Assembly (NCBI GenBank): GCA_022777585.1
Contig: JALFFZ010000106.1
Location: 1-59,573, forward strand
Reading direction: 5' to 3'
Source: Bacteroidales bacterium
GTDB lineage: Bacteria; Bacteroidota; Bacteroidia; Bacteroidales; UBA932
Length of the DNA stretch: 59,573 nucleotides
In this document: in pieces, positions 41,722 to 49,702 of the stretch
Layout of the letters: every line of letters starts with the position of its first letter
Position numbering within the stretch: the stretch's first letter is position 1
The notes under the pieces: model-generated
The model's database searches: none
What the model saw: the letters and a program-made list of their open reading frames with translations, nothing else
What the model was told of the DNA's origin: nothing
Translations under genes and position numbers: made by a program

Positions 41722-42753
41722 TTATTTTGATTTCAACGGGAAAGTGCTCTCTATGCCCAGCTGATATACCGGCATACGGCTCTGGAGGAGCACATTGACG
41801 CCGTCGCTGAGCCTTACGTTGCAGGAAGCCGGCACGCGGTAATGCGCAAGAGTCCCGCCGGATGCGGACTGCTTCCCGGCCGGGGCGGCTACCGGCTCAT
41901 AGACGAACTCGAGAAGGTATGGCTTGCCTGACAGGTCATCTGCAGGAACCAGTCCCTTGGAATCCGAAATCCTGAATGCCACATAGATTTGATTTTCATT
42001 GTCTTTGGACGGCACGACCTCATAATTCATCTTCTGCAGGCTGTACTCGCTGTAACCTGTGAAAAGGGACACATACTCTTTCTCAAGCCTTGATATTTCC
42101 TCAATGGCAGCATTGAGAGCCTCCCCGCTGAAGGTTGCATCCGTGTCACCCGTGATAATCTGGACCCTCTTCTTCCTGAGATCGAAAATCATCTCGGCAG
42201 CCTCCTTTGCCCTTGCATCCGGGGACTTCTGCACTACCATTTCCTGCTGTACGGCAACCTTGTTGTAGGATGACTCGTTCTTGACGTTGCGGTAGAGGGT
42301 TGCAGCCTCGGAAGTAAGGTTGGAAGTAACTCCTCTGCCTGAAAAGTCAGCCTTGCCTGCGGCAGGAAAGCGCCAGACTGTCTCCTCTGCGGCTGAAGAT
42401 GATACGGAGACAAGCCCCTGTGATGTCAATGTCAGGAAGGCCGGCATGGCGGCTCCCGGATTTACGGTATAGCGGGCAGACATATCCGCCTCCACTGACG
42501 GAGTCATCCGCGCCGAAGTCACGGTGAATGTGACAGCATCTTTCTGACGGGCATCAATTCCAAGATACTTCTGGGCATATTTGGCGTAAGGTCCGGCATA
42601 GAAGTTTTCCTGAGAAGCCTCTATCTCGAGTTTTACCGACGTCATCGGAAGGGCATAGACCAAGGTTCCCTGAGGGTCGGCCACCCCGGTCTGCGCCTGC
42701 ATGAAGGCCGGAATCGCGAGCAATGCTGTGATAATACAGAGTTTCGTTTTCAT
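41722..42753 (-). CDS. DUF4831 family exported protein
   Basis: A Bacteroidetes-restricted family of unknown function. The Met at 42753 (MKTKLCIITALL) starts a clean signal peptide (cut near FMQAQT); an in-frame Met at 42762 adds three residues. The mature protein opens with the family motif VYALPMTSVKLEIEASQENFYAGPYAKYAQKYLGI, which gives the identification. Its C-terminal half is beta-rich. It overlaps the stop of the upstream acyltransferase gene by 4 bp. No catalytic motif is visible. Confidence 0.85.
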   Translation of the reverse strand: MKTKLCIITALLAIPAFMQAQTGVADPQGTLVYALPMTSVKLEIEASQENFYAGPYAKYAQKYLGIDARQKDAVTFTVTSARMTPSVEADMSARYTVNPGAAMPAFLTLTSQGLVSVSSSAAEETVWRFPAAGKADFSGRGVTSNLTSEAATLYRNVKNESSYNKVAVQQEMVVQKSPDARAKEAAEMIFDLRKKRVQIITGDTDATFSGEALNAAIEEISRLEKEYVSLFTGYSEYSLQKMNYEVVPSKDNENQIYVAFRISDSKGLVPADDLSGKPYLLEFVYEPVAAPAGKQSASGGTLAHYRVPASCNVRLSDGVNVLLQSRMPVYQLGIESTFPLKSK

Positions 42754-43664
42754 TTCTTCCATCTTTTATGTGTCCATAGATAATTCCACGGCTGCGCCTC
42801 GACATCCTTGGCGAGGAGAGCGTAGAACCTGTTCATGATTTCTTCCGGAGTGCTCTGCGAGGCATCCTCGCAAATAGGCTCGAACCTTATGGTATAGCCT
42901 CCTTCAGGTTCTTCCTCCATTCCCATGTAGCATACGGCCAGTTTCAGCTTGCAGGCCAGGGCAGCGCCGCCGGTCATGGTTCTGGTCGGCTGGTGGAGAA
43001 AATCGTCCACGGTATGCGCTGAAGCATACTTGTACGGGCATTGGTCCGTAGGGAAGCAATATATCCTTTTCTGATTCCTGTGAGCAACGACGAAGCGCAT
43101 GATGTCCTTCGACTCCACGCAGCAATTGCTCCAGTCGGCCTTGACGGGGGTGCAGCGGTTATGCCGCATAACCCTGTCCATAGTCTTGTTCGAAAGTTTC
43201 TTGTAGACAATGGAAATCTCTTCCTCCGTAAAAGAGAAAGTGCCGCTCTTGGTGAGACTCCTGTAATGCATGCAGCCTCCGAGAATCTCCCAGTTTCCGG
43301 CGTGGGAAGTCATAAGCATCACAGAAGGTGCCTTGTCGAAAAGCTCGCTCAATGCCTCGAGGTTCGAATAATGGCAAATGCCCGAATCCTCAAGCCTGTT
43401 CTTCATATAAGAACCTGCAAACCACACGGTCTCGGCTATGATGCGGCCCAAATGTCCATAGAATTTTCGGGCAATGTCCCTCAACTCACTGTACTTTTTG
43501 TCCGGAAAGGAACGGGCCAGATTGATCATCACCACATCTTTCCTGTACCCCAGAGGCACGCGGACAATCCAGGCGATGCATTTTCCCCAGAAATAATGCC
43601 ATTTCAGAGGCTGCAGGGCCAAAAGCCGCAGAATGCCTTTGATTATATCTGCTCCCAAGTGCAT
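42750..43664 (-). CDS. LpxL/HtrB-like lysophospholipid (lipid A) acyltransferase
   Basis: A membrane-associated acyltransferase of the LpxL/HtrB/MsbB family, which adds a secondary acyl chain to Kdo-lipid A. The HX4E catalytic motif is present in MLMTSHAGNWEILGG. An N-terminal hydrophobic segment is followed by the family's NLARSFPDKKYSELRDIARKFYGHLGRIIAETV. Bacteroidetes lipid A is typically penta-acylated, so one such enzyme is expected, but an ornithine- or glycine-lipid acyltransferase cannot be excluded. It is the first gene of its operon, with a TATATTTG promoter box 31 bp upstream. Confidence 0.9.
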   Translation of the reverse strand: MHLGADIIKGILRLLALQPLKWHYFWGKCIAWIVRVPLGYRKDVVMINLARSFPDKKYSELRDIARKFYGHLGRIIAETVWFAGSYMKNRLEDSGICHYSNLEALSELFDKAPSVMLMTSHAGNWEILGGCMHYRSLTKSGTFSFTEEEISIVYKKLSNKTMDRVMRHNRCTPVKADWSNCCVESKDIMRFVVAHRNQKRIYCFPTDQCPYKYASAHTVDDFLHQPTRTMTGGAALACKLKLAVCYMGMEEEPEGGYTIRFEPICEDASQSTPEEIMNRFYALLAKDVEAQPWNYLWTHKRWKK

Positions 43665-43694
43665 TTAGCATGTAAATTTTATTCGCTCGAAACA

Positions 43695-43702
43695 CAAATA
43701 TA
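43695..43702 (-). promoter_or_regulatory. -7 box (TATATTTG) for the acyltransferase operon
   Basis: An exact TAnnTTTG on the - strand, 31 bp before the acyltransferase start. No good -33 partner is visible. Confidence 0.6.
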
Positions 43703-43726
43703 TACATTTTTTCGGAGAATTTTCCG

Positions 43727-43734
43727 TATGTTTG
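43727..43734 (+). promoter_or_regulatory. -7 box (TATGTTTG) for the peptide transporter operon
   Basis: An exact TAnnTTTG on the + strand, 62 bp before the transporter ATG, back to back with the divergent box at 43695-43702. Confidence 0.6.
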
Positions 43735-43796
43735 CATAAGTAGTTTCACATTCCCCGACAATAAGGATATATAAACTTAAAAAACCATAACAGATT

Positions 43797-45458
43797 ATGT
43801 TCAAAGACCAGCCAAAAGGCCTTTTCGCCCTGGCCCTCGCCAACACGGGAGAAAGATTCGGCTACTACACGATGCTTGCCATCTTCCTCCTGTTCATCCA
43901 GGCCAAGTTCGGGTTCAGCGCTGCAGCCGCTACACAGATTTATTCAATTTTCCTCGCAGGCGTGTACTTCATGCCATTGTTCGGAGGAATGCTTGCCGAC
44001 AAGATCGGATACGGAAGATGCGTAACCATCGGAATAGGCGTGATGTTCCTCGGATATCTCTGCCTCTCCATTCCTACATCTCCTGACCTCGCCGGCAAGA
44101 TTCTGATGTTCGGAGCCCTTGCCCTCATCGCAGTCGGCACAGGACTGTTCAAGGGAAATCTCCAGGTGATGGTGGGCAACCTCTATGACGACCCTAAATA
44201 TGCCGCCAAGAGGGATTCCGCATTCAGCCTCTTCTATATGGCCATCAATATCGGCGCAATGTTCGCTCCTTCGATGGCAAAGGCTGTCACCAACTTCTTC
44301 CTCGGAAAATCCGGGCTCGTCTATAATGCGGAGATTCCTGCCATCGCACACCAGATTATGGCCGGAAACCTCGAGAATGCCGACAAGCTCACGGAACTGG
44401 CCGGGACAATGAGCGGAAGCGCAGGAATGGACGCGCTGGCTTTCAGCAATTTCTATATTGACAAGCTCTCCAATGCATACAACTACGGTTTCGCGGTAGC
44501 CTGCATATCCCTGATTGTCTCAGTGGCCATCTACTATGGCTGCAGGTCCTGGTTCAAGCACGCAGACGTGACTGCAAAGCAGGCCAAGGCTGCCAACGCA
44601 AACGAGGTGGAACTCACTCCGGAGCAGACAAAGAGCCGCATCACAGCCCTTATGCTCGTTTTCGCAGTGGTTATTTTCTTCTGGATGGCATTCCACCAGA
44701 ACGGAGCCACAATGACCCTCTTTGCACGTGACTATACAGCAAGCAGCGTTTCCGGATTCACCAGAATCGGTTTCAACATCGGAAGCCTCTTCCTCATCGC
44801 CGTGTCGATGTACACCCTCTTCGGCATTTTCCAGTCAGAGGAGAAGAAGAACAAGATTCTCTGCGGAGCCGCGACATTGCTTCTCTGGGGTGGCGCATAC
44901 TGGATTTACTCCGGAATGTCAGGTGTCGTGAAGATTCTGCCTTCCGATTTCCAGCAGTTCAATCCTTTCTTCGTGGTCGCCCTCACACCGCTTTCAATGG
45001 CAATCTTCGGGGCCCTCGCAAAGAAGGGCAAGGAGCCTTCCGCTCCTCGCAAGATTGGTCTGGGAATGATTGTGGCCGCAGTAGGATTCTCCATCCTCAC
45101 AGTGGCTTCCATCGGGCTCGCATCGCCAAAGGAACTCGGCGGAACAGTCAGCCCGGATCTCGTTTCACCGGAATGGCTTATCTCCACATACTTCATCCTC
45201 ACATTCGCCGAGCTTCTCCTCTCCCCTATGGGAATCTCATTCGTATCCAAGGTCGCTCCTCCTAAATACAAGGGTGCCATGATGGGCTGCTGGTTCGCTG
45301 CAACCGCCATCGGAAACTACCTTGTGTCCATACCTGGAGCCATCTGGAACAAGGTTCCTCTCTGGGGTGTATGGACATTGCTCATCACTCTCTGCCTCAT
45401 CTCCGCTCTCTTCATCTTCTCAATCATGAAGAAGCTTGAGTCAGCGACTGAAGGCTGA
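43797..45458 (+). CDS. Proton-dependent oligopeptide transporter (POT/PTR2 family MFS)
   Basis: Inner-membrane di/tripeptide:H+ symporter. The POT signature near the first helix is present (ALANTGERFGYYTMLAIFLLF, the ExxERFxYY-type motif), as is the MFS A-like loop GGMLADKIGYGRCV and the second PTR signature region FSLFYMAINIGAMFAP. About 14 hydrophobic segments are predicted, with a longer central loop (about 190-225). Length (553) is usual. It starts a + strand operon and overlaps the next ORF by one base (TGATGG). The substrate range is not predictable. Confidence 0.92.
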   Translation: MFKDQPKGLFALALANTGERFGYYTMLAIFLLFIQAKFGFSAAAATQIYSIFLAGVYFMPLFGGMLADKIGYGRCVTIGIGVMFLGYLCLSIPTSPDLAGKILMFGALALIAVGTGLFKGNLQVMVGNLYDDPKYAAKRDSAFSLFYMAINIGAMFAPSMAKAVTNFFLGKSGLVYNAEIPAIAHQIMAGNLENADKLTELAGTMSGSAGMDALAFSNFYIDKLSNAYNYGFAVACISLIVSVAIYYGCRSWFKHADVTAKQAKAANANEVELTPEQTKSRITALMLVFAVVIFFWMAFHQNGATMTLFARDYTASSVSGFTRIGFNIGSLFLIAVSMYTLFGIFQSEEKKNKILCGAATLLLWGGAYWIYSGMSGVVKILPSDFQQFNPFFVVALTPLSMAIFGALAKKGKEPSAPRKIGLGMIVAAVGFSILTVASIGLASPKELGGTVSPDLVSPEWLISTYFILTFAELLLSPMGISFVSKVAPPKYKGAMMGCWFAATAIGNYLVSIPGAIWNKVPLWGVWTLLITLCLISALFIFSIMKKLESATEG

Positions 45459-46165
45459 TGGACAAGACAACAGTGGAACTTCTCCGCGATTGGGCGGAGA
45501 CATACAATGATCCGGCGTACTTCCGGGAAGACCCCATAGCCTTCCCGGCAAGGTTCGCCGAGATGGAGAAGAGGCAAACGCGCTGTTTGAAAGACATAGA
45601 GACAGCCGCCGTGTTCGCCTCTCATTTTGCCTGGGGACGCAGGGCAATGATAGTCAGGGATTGCACAAGGCTTTTCGACCACATGGACTGGAAGCCTTAC
45701 GACTATGTGATGAGGGGAGAATGGAGAAATGACGGGACCAGCATCCACCGGACTGTGAAGTGGAGCGAGGTGGCTGCAATCTGCTCAAGACTCAAGGATA
45801 TTTACGAAAGGGTGGACAGCCTCGAAGGATTCACTCTCGAGATGTTCAGAACCGGGGTTTTCGGCCAGAAGCCGGATCCTAAGGCTCCGGGAAAGAAAAT
45901 CAACATGATGAGGAGATGGATGGTGAGGGATGACGGGAAGGTGGACCTCGGCGTTTGGAAAAACACTTCCCCCGCTGAGCTGCTCATTCCGCTTGATGTC
46001 CATGTGTATGACACTGCCGCCACCATCGGGCTCACTTCGAGGAAGCAGAAGGACATTGTCACAGTCAGGGAAATAACCGATGCCTTCTCGGAGATTTTTC
46101 CAGGAGACCCCTGCAAGGGAGATTTCGCATTGTTCGGATACGGGGTCACCCACCAGAAAGGCTGA
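45458..46165 (+). CDS. TIGR02757 (DUF2400) family protein
   Basis: A Bacteroidetes-typical conserved protein of unknown function. Family features are the N-terminal DPIAFPARFAEMEKRQ, the helical middle (ETAAVFASHFAWGRRAMIVRDC) and NMMRRWMVRDDGKVDLGVWKN followed by PLDVHVYDTAATIGLTSRKQKD. The last parts recall helix-hairpin-helix DNA-glycosylase-like folds, and I would guess a nucleic-acid role, but this is unproven. It starts on the last base of the transporter stop. Confidence 0.88.
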   Translation: MDKTTVELLRDWAETYNDPAYFREDPIAFPARFAEMEKRQTRCLKDIETAAVFASHFAWGRRAMIVRDCTRLFDHMDWKPYDYVMRGEWRNDGTSIHRTVKWSEVAAICSRLKDIYERVDSLEGFTLEMFRTGVFGQKPDPKAPGKKINMMRRWMVRDDGKVDLGVWKNTSPAELLIPLDVHVYDTAATIGLTSRKQKDIVTVREITDAFSEIFPGDPCKGDFALFGYGVTHQKG

Positions 46166-46180
46166 ATAACCATTCGCTTT

Positions 46181-46774
46181 ATGCCGAAATTATACATCAT
46201 ATCAGGTTGCAACGGGGCCGGAAAGACCACGGCCTCATACGCATTGCTGCCGGAGATGCTCAGCTGCAGCCAGTTCGTCAATTCAGATGAATTCGCCAAG
46301 AGCCTTTCCCCGTTCAGCCCCGCGTCGGCGTCAATCCAGGCCAGCAAGCTGATGCTCCTCAAAATCAACTATCTGTTCAAGCGTCACGAGGACTTTGCAA
46401 TCGAGACGACTCTTGCGACGAGGAGCCTGAAAAAAATGGTGAAATATGCCCAGGCGGAGGGATATGAGGTTACCGTTCTGTATTTCTGGCTGAACTCCCC
46501 TGACCTCGCGGTCGAGAGGGTCAAGGCCAGAGTGGCGGCCGGAGGACACAATATTCCGGAGCCTACCATCAGGAGGCGGTATGTCGTCGGTCTGCATTAC
46601 TTTTTCAATGACTACATCCCGATTGCGGACAGATGGATTCTGGCAGACAATTCGGAAATCCCGTTCAAAGTCATAGCAGAGGGACGCAAGGAAGGAATGA
46701 TAATCAAGGACAGCGCCACATATGACATAATCAAGGCGGCGTCGGATGCCGGAATACCGGAGGTATCAAAATGA
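46181..46774 (+). CDS. Zeta-toxin-like P-loop kinase
   Basis: A small (197-residue) P-loop protein with Walker A ISGCNGAGKTTASY, an acidic residue after FVNSDEFAKSL, and DFAIETTLATRSLKKMV, the pattern of zeta-toxin and COG4185 kinases. VKARVAAGGHNIPEPTIRRRY supplies the conserved Arg-rich lid. True zeta toxins phosphorylate UDP-GlcNAc and need an epsilon antitoxin. No small antitoxin gene is present on either side; the neighbours are TIGR02757 (15 bp upstream) and TldD (ATGA overlap). A housekeeping kinase of the same superfamily is therefore as likely as a toxin. Confidence 0.82.
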   Translation: MPKLYIISGCNGAGKTTASYALLPEMLSCSQFVNSDEFAKSLSPFSPASASIQASKLMLLKINYLFKRHEDFAIETTLATRSLKKMVKYAQAEGYEVTVLYFWLNSPDLAVERVKARVAAGGHNIPEPTIRRRYVVGLHYFFNDYIPIADRWILADNSEIPFKVIAEGRKEGMIIKDSATYDIIKAASDAGIPEVSK

Positions 46775-48267
46775 TTCAGGAAAGACAATACTACATTGAT
46801 ATTTTTCAGACAGGTCCCGAGGAGATGAAAAGGCTCACGGCCATCGCCCTCGCCAATGGTGGCGACTACTGTGACCTCTACTTCGAGAACACTGTCATGC
46901 AGATACATCAGCTCATCGACGGAGAAGTATCGTCCGGTGGACTGAACGTGGATTACGGAGTCGGAATCAGGGTTCTCTGCGGAGAAAAGACAGGCTACGC
47001 CTATTCGGAAAGCACTCTTCCGGCCGATATGGAAGCTGCTGCGAAGGCCGCATCAGCCATTGCCATCACCTCGGGGAGCGGGGCCGTGAAGCCCGTGGAA
47101 ACCAGGAGTACGGGAGCAGTCTATACCGCAATCGGAGCCAATGGGGGCCGCGAGGTCAGAAGGCTTTACACCGGGGCGCCTAATCCTGCGGCTGACAGAT
47201 ATCCGATAATCCTGGACTGGAGGACTTTAAGCCCTTCAGTTGCAGTGGAATGGCTCCACAAGCTGGAGGACGGCATAAAGGCCGCAGATTCCAGAATCAG
47301 GAAAATCACCTGCTCAATGAGCAGTCAGACAAGTGACTACCTGATGTACAATTCATTCGGGGAACTGAAGTATGAAACCCGCCCGATGACGACTCTCCAG
47401 GCATCCCTGACTGCGGAACAGAACGGGAAAAAGATAGTCAGGAACGTTTCCAGGAGTTTCAGGACGGGAGCGGAAATGCTCTCGGAAACCTTGATTGGTG
47501 AAATGGTCTTGGAAATGACCGGCAATATGGACGCCTCCTTCGACGCAAGACGTCCCAAGGGCGGTGAAATGCCTGTGGTAATGGGGGCCGGAGCCTCCGG
47601 AATCCTGCTCCACGAGGCGATGGGACACGCCTTCGAGGCCGATTTCAACAGGAAAGGACAGTCCATATTTTCCGACAAGATGGGCAAGAGGGTATGCCCT
47701 GAGGGTATCAACATTGTGGATGATGCCACTATACGCGGCAACAGGGGCTCACTCAACTTCGACGACGAGGGAGTGCCGGGCCAGAGGACAATGATGGTGG
47801 AGGACGGAATACTTACATCATATCTCCACGACAGGATCAGCGCGAAATGGTATGGGGTCTCCCCTACCGGCAACGGGCGAAGGGAGACTTTCAGGTCATC
47901 CCCGATTCCGAGGATGCGCGCCACATATATGGAGAGCGGGAATGCGGACCCGGAAGGCATCATTGCCTCGGTCAGGAAAGGCATTTATGTCAATGAATTC
48001 AGCAATGGGCAGGTCAAAATCGGAGAGGGAGACTTTACCTTCTTCGTCAGGCGGGGCTATCTTATAGAAAACGGAAGGCTCACAGAGCCGGTGAATGATA
48101 TCAATGTCATAGGAAACGGTCCCCAGGCACTGAGCGACATTGTCGCAGTGGGCAATGACTGCCTGATTGACAACGGAGCCTGGACCTGTGGCAAAGGTCA
48201 GTCTGCCCCTGTATCCTGTGGAATGCCGACGGTCCTTGTCAAGAAACTTACAGTAGGCGGCGAATAA
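46771..48267 (+). CDS. tldD: TldD-type zinc metalloprotease
   Basis: Catalytic subunit of the TldD/TldE protease, which digests unfolded peptides and matures some peptides in the cytoplasm. The HExxxH zinc motif is intact in ILLHEAMGHAFEADF, followed by FSDKMGKRV, FDDEGVPGQRTMMVEDGIL and a C-terminal VGGE. Length (498) matches. The N-terminal ~20 residues before MKRLTAIALANGGDYCDLYFE are weakly conserved, so the true start could be later, but ATG 46771 overlaps the previous stop (ATGA) and looks coupled. Confidence 0.93.
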   Translation: MIQERQYYIDIFQTGPEEMKRLTAIALANGGDYCDLYFENTVMQIHQLIDGEVSSGGLNVDYGVGIRVLCGEKTGYAYSESTLPADMEAAAKAASAIAITSGSGAVKPVETRSTGAVYTAIGANGGREVRRLYTGAPNPAADRYPIILDWRTLSPSVAVEWLHKLEDGIKAADSRIRKITCSMSSQTSDYLMYNSFGELKYETRPMTTLQASLTAEQNGKKIVRNVSRSFRTGAEMLSETLIGEMVLEMTGNMDASFDARRPKGGEMPVVMGAGASGILLHEAMGHAFEADFNRKGQSIFSDKMGKRVCPEGINIVDDATIRGNRGSLNFDDEGVPGQRTMMVEDGILTSYLHDRISAKWYGVSPTGNGRRETFRSSPIPRMRATYMESGNADPEGIIASVRKGIYVNEFSNGQVKIGEGDFTFFVRRGYLIENGRLTEPVNDINVIGNGPQALSDIVAVGNDCLIDNGAWTCGKGQSAPVSCGMPTVLVKKLTVGGE

Positions 48268-48288
48268 CAATCATTGCGGGTTATTATT

Positions 48289-49698
48289 ATGATTTACAAA
48301 GGTATGGAAGATATGAGCTGCGCCATCTCCGATGCGGAGATCAGGATTGCGGAGAACAGTGTCGAGGCGGCCCTCGATGCCGGAGCGTCGGCCGTGCAGG
48401 TCACATTGGACAAGGCCTGCACCGATATTGTAGCATTGCTCAACGGCGAACTTGACAACATCAGGCATACGGGGGACAGATCCCTGACCTTCAGGTTATA
48501 CTCAGAGGGAAGGTACGGGGTATTTTCCACCAACCGTTTGGATGACAACGGAATCCGCTCATTTATGAAACAGGCCGTGGAGCATCTCAGGCTCCAGGCT
48601 GAGGACCCTTTCAGGAAGCTTCCGTCCGAGACCACCGGAGAGGCTGTACGGGGAGATGAAATGGGGCTTTGCTGGTACGGGTACGACACCGTCACAGGCA
48701 AGGACAGGATTGCCGCCGCCGAGTCCGTCTCAGTATTCGGGAAGGAAGGGAATGAAGGCAAGGGCTGGAAGCTGATTTCCGAGGAAGTGGAATACAACAA
48801 CACACTCGCGGACACCCTCCTGCTGGATTCCTCCGGCACAAGATGCCGCCAGGTCGAGACCTCGTTCGAAGTGAGCGCCCAGGCTACCGTACAGGACAGA
48901 GCAGGGGCAAAATACAGCGGTTTTGACTGGGACTATGGCATAAGTCCGGACAGAATCAGCAGTTCAGAATGCGGCAGGAAGGCTGTGGAAGAGGCCGTCA
49001 GTCAGATTAATCCGGAACGCATCCCTGGAGGGAAATATACGATGGTCGTGGACAGGAAGGTCTGCAGCAAGCTCATAAATCCGATAATCAGCGGACTTGG
49101 CGGACTCAGGATCCAGCAGAGATCATCCTTCCTCACAGACACATTGGATAAGAAGGTTTTCCATGAAGGAATGTCCCTTGTGGACAGGCCGAGAGTTCCG
49201 GGCAAATGCGGATCAATCCTTTTCGAGCCGGACGGAAGGGCCTGCATTGACAGGGACATCATCATTGAAGGAGTGGTAAAGGAATACTTCATAAACACCT
49301 ATATGTCAGGTAAAATGGGTATGGAGGCGACATCAGACACGGCCAACAGACCGGTTCTGCTGCCTTTTGTCAATGGCAATCCGGGATTGACAGAGGCATT
49401 GAGGAAGGGGGAAGGCATTCTTGAGAGAGACGGCATCCTGAATATCTGCGGAGACGGAATCCTCGTGACCGGCTTCAACGGCGGCAACTGCAATGCCGCC
49501 ACGGGGGAATTCTCCTACGGCATAGAAGGGTTTGAATTCCGTAACGGAGTCATTGTCAGGCCGATTGAGAGTATGCTCATCACGGGTGAAATGATAACTC
49601 TCTGGAACTCTCTCATTGCCGCAGGCACGGATCCGATGAACGGGATGAGCAGGCAGATACCGACATTGGCATTCTCCGACATTTCATTCAATTCCTAG
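48289..49698 (+). CDS. pmbA: TldE/PmbA-type subunit of the TldD/TldE protease
   Basis: Non-catalytic partner of TldD. It shares the fold (GGKYTMVVDRKVCSKLINPIISGL, KVFHEGMSLVDRPRVPGKCGSILFEPDGRA) but lacks HExxxH, as expected for TldE. The first plausible ATG is at 48289 (MIYKGMEDM), with another at 48304; the longer frame opens with TTG at 48274. It follows tldD by 21 bp and precedes polA by 4 bp. It ends with the family's SMLITGEMITLWNSLIAAGTDP segment. Confidence 0.92.
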   Translation: MIYKGMEDMSCAISDAEIRIAENSVEAALDAGASAVQVTLDKACTDIVALLNGELDNIRHTGDRSLTFRLYSEGRYGVFSTNRLDDNGIRSFMKQAVEHLRLQAEDPFRKLPSETTGEAVRGDEMGLCWYGYDTVTGKDRIAAAESVSVFGKEGNEGKGWKLISEEVEYNNTLADTLLLDSSGTRCRQVETSFEVSAQATVQDRAGAKYSGFDWDYGISPDRISSSECGRKAVEEAVSQINPERIPGGKYTMVVDRKVCSKLINPIISGLGGLRIQQRSSFLTDTLDKKVFHEGMSLVDRPRVPGKCGSILFEPDGRACIDRDIIIEGVVKEYFINTYMSGKMGMEATSDTANRPVLLPFVNGNPGLTEALRKGEGILERDGILNICGDGILVTGFNGGNCNAATGEFSYGIEGFEFRNGVIVRPIESMLITGEMITLWNSLIAAGTDPMNGMSRQIPTLAFSDISFNS

Positions 49699-49702
49699 GA
49701 CA

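Noticed and set aside
46181..46774. Classical epsilon/zeta toxin-antitoxin pair
   Set aside because: No small antitoxin gene precedes or follows the kinase.
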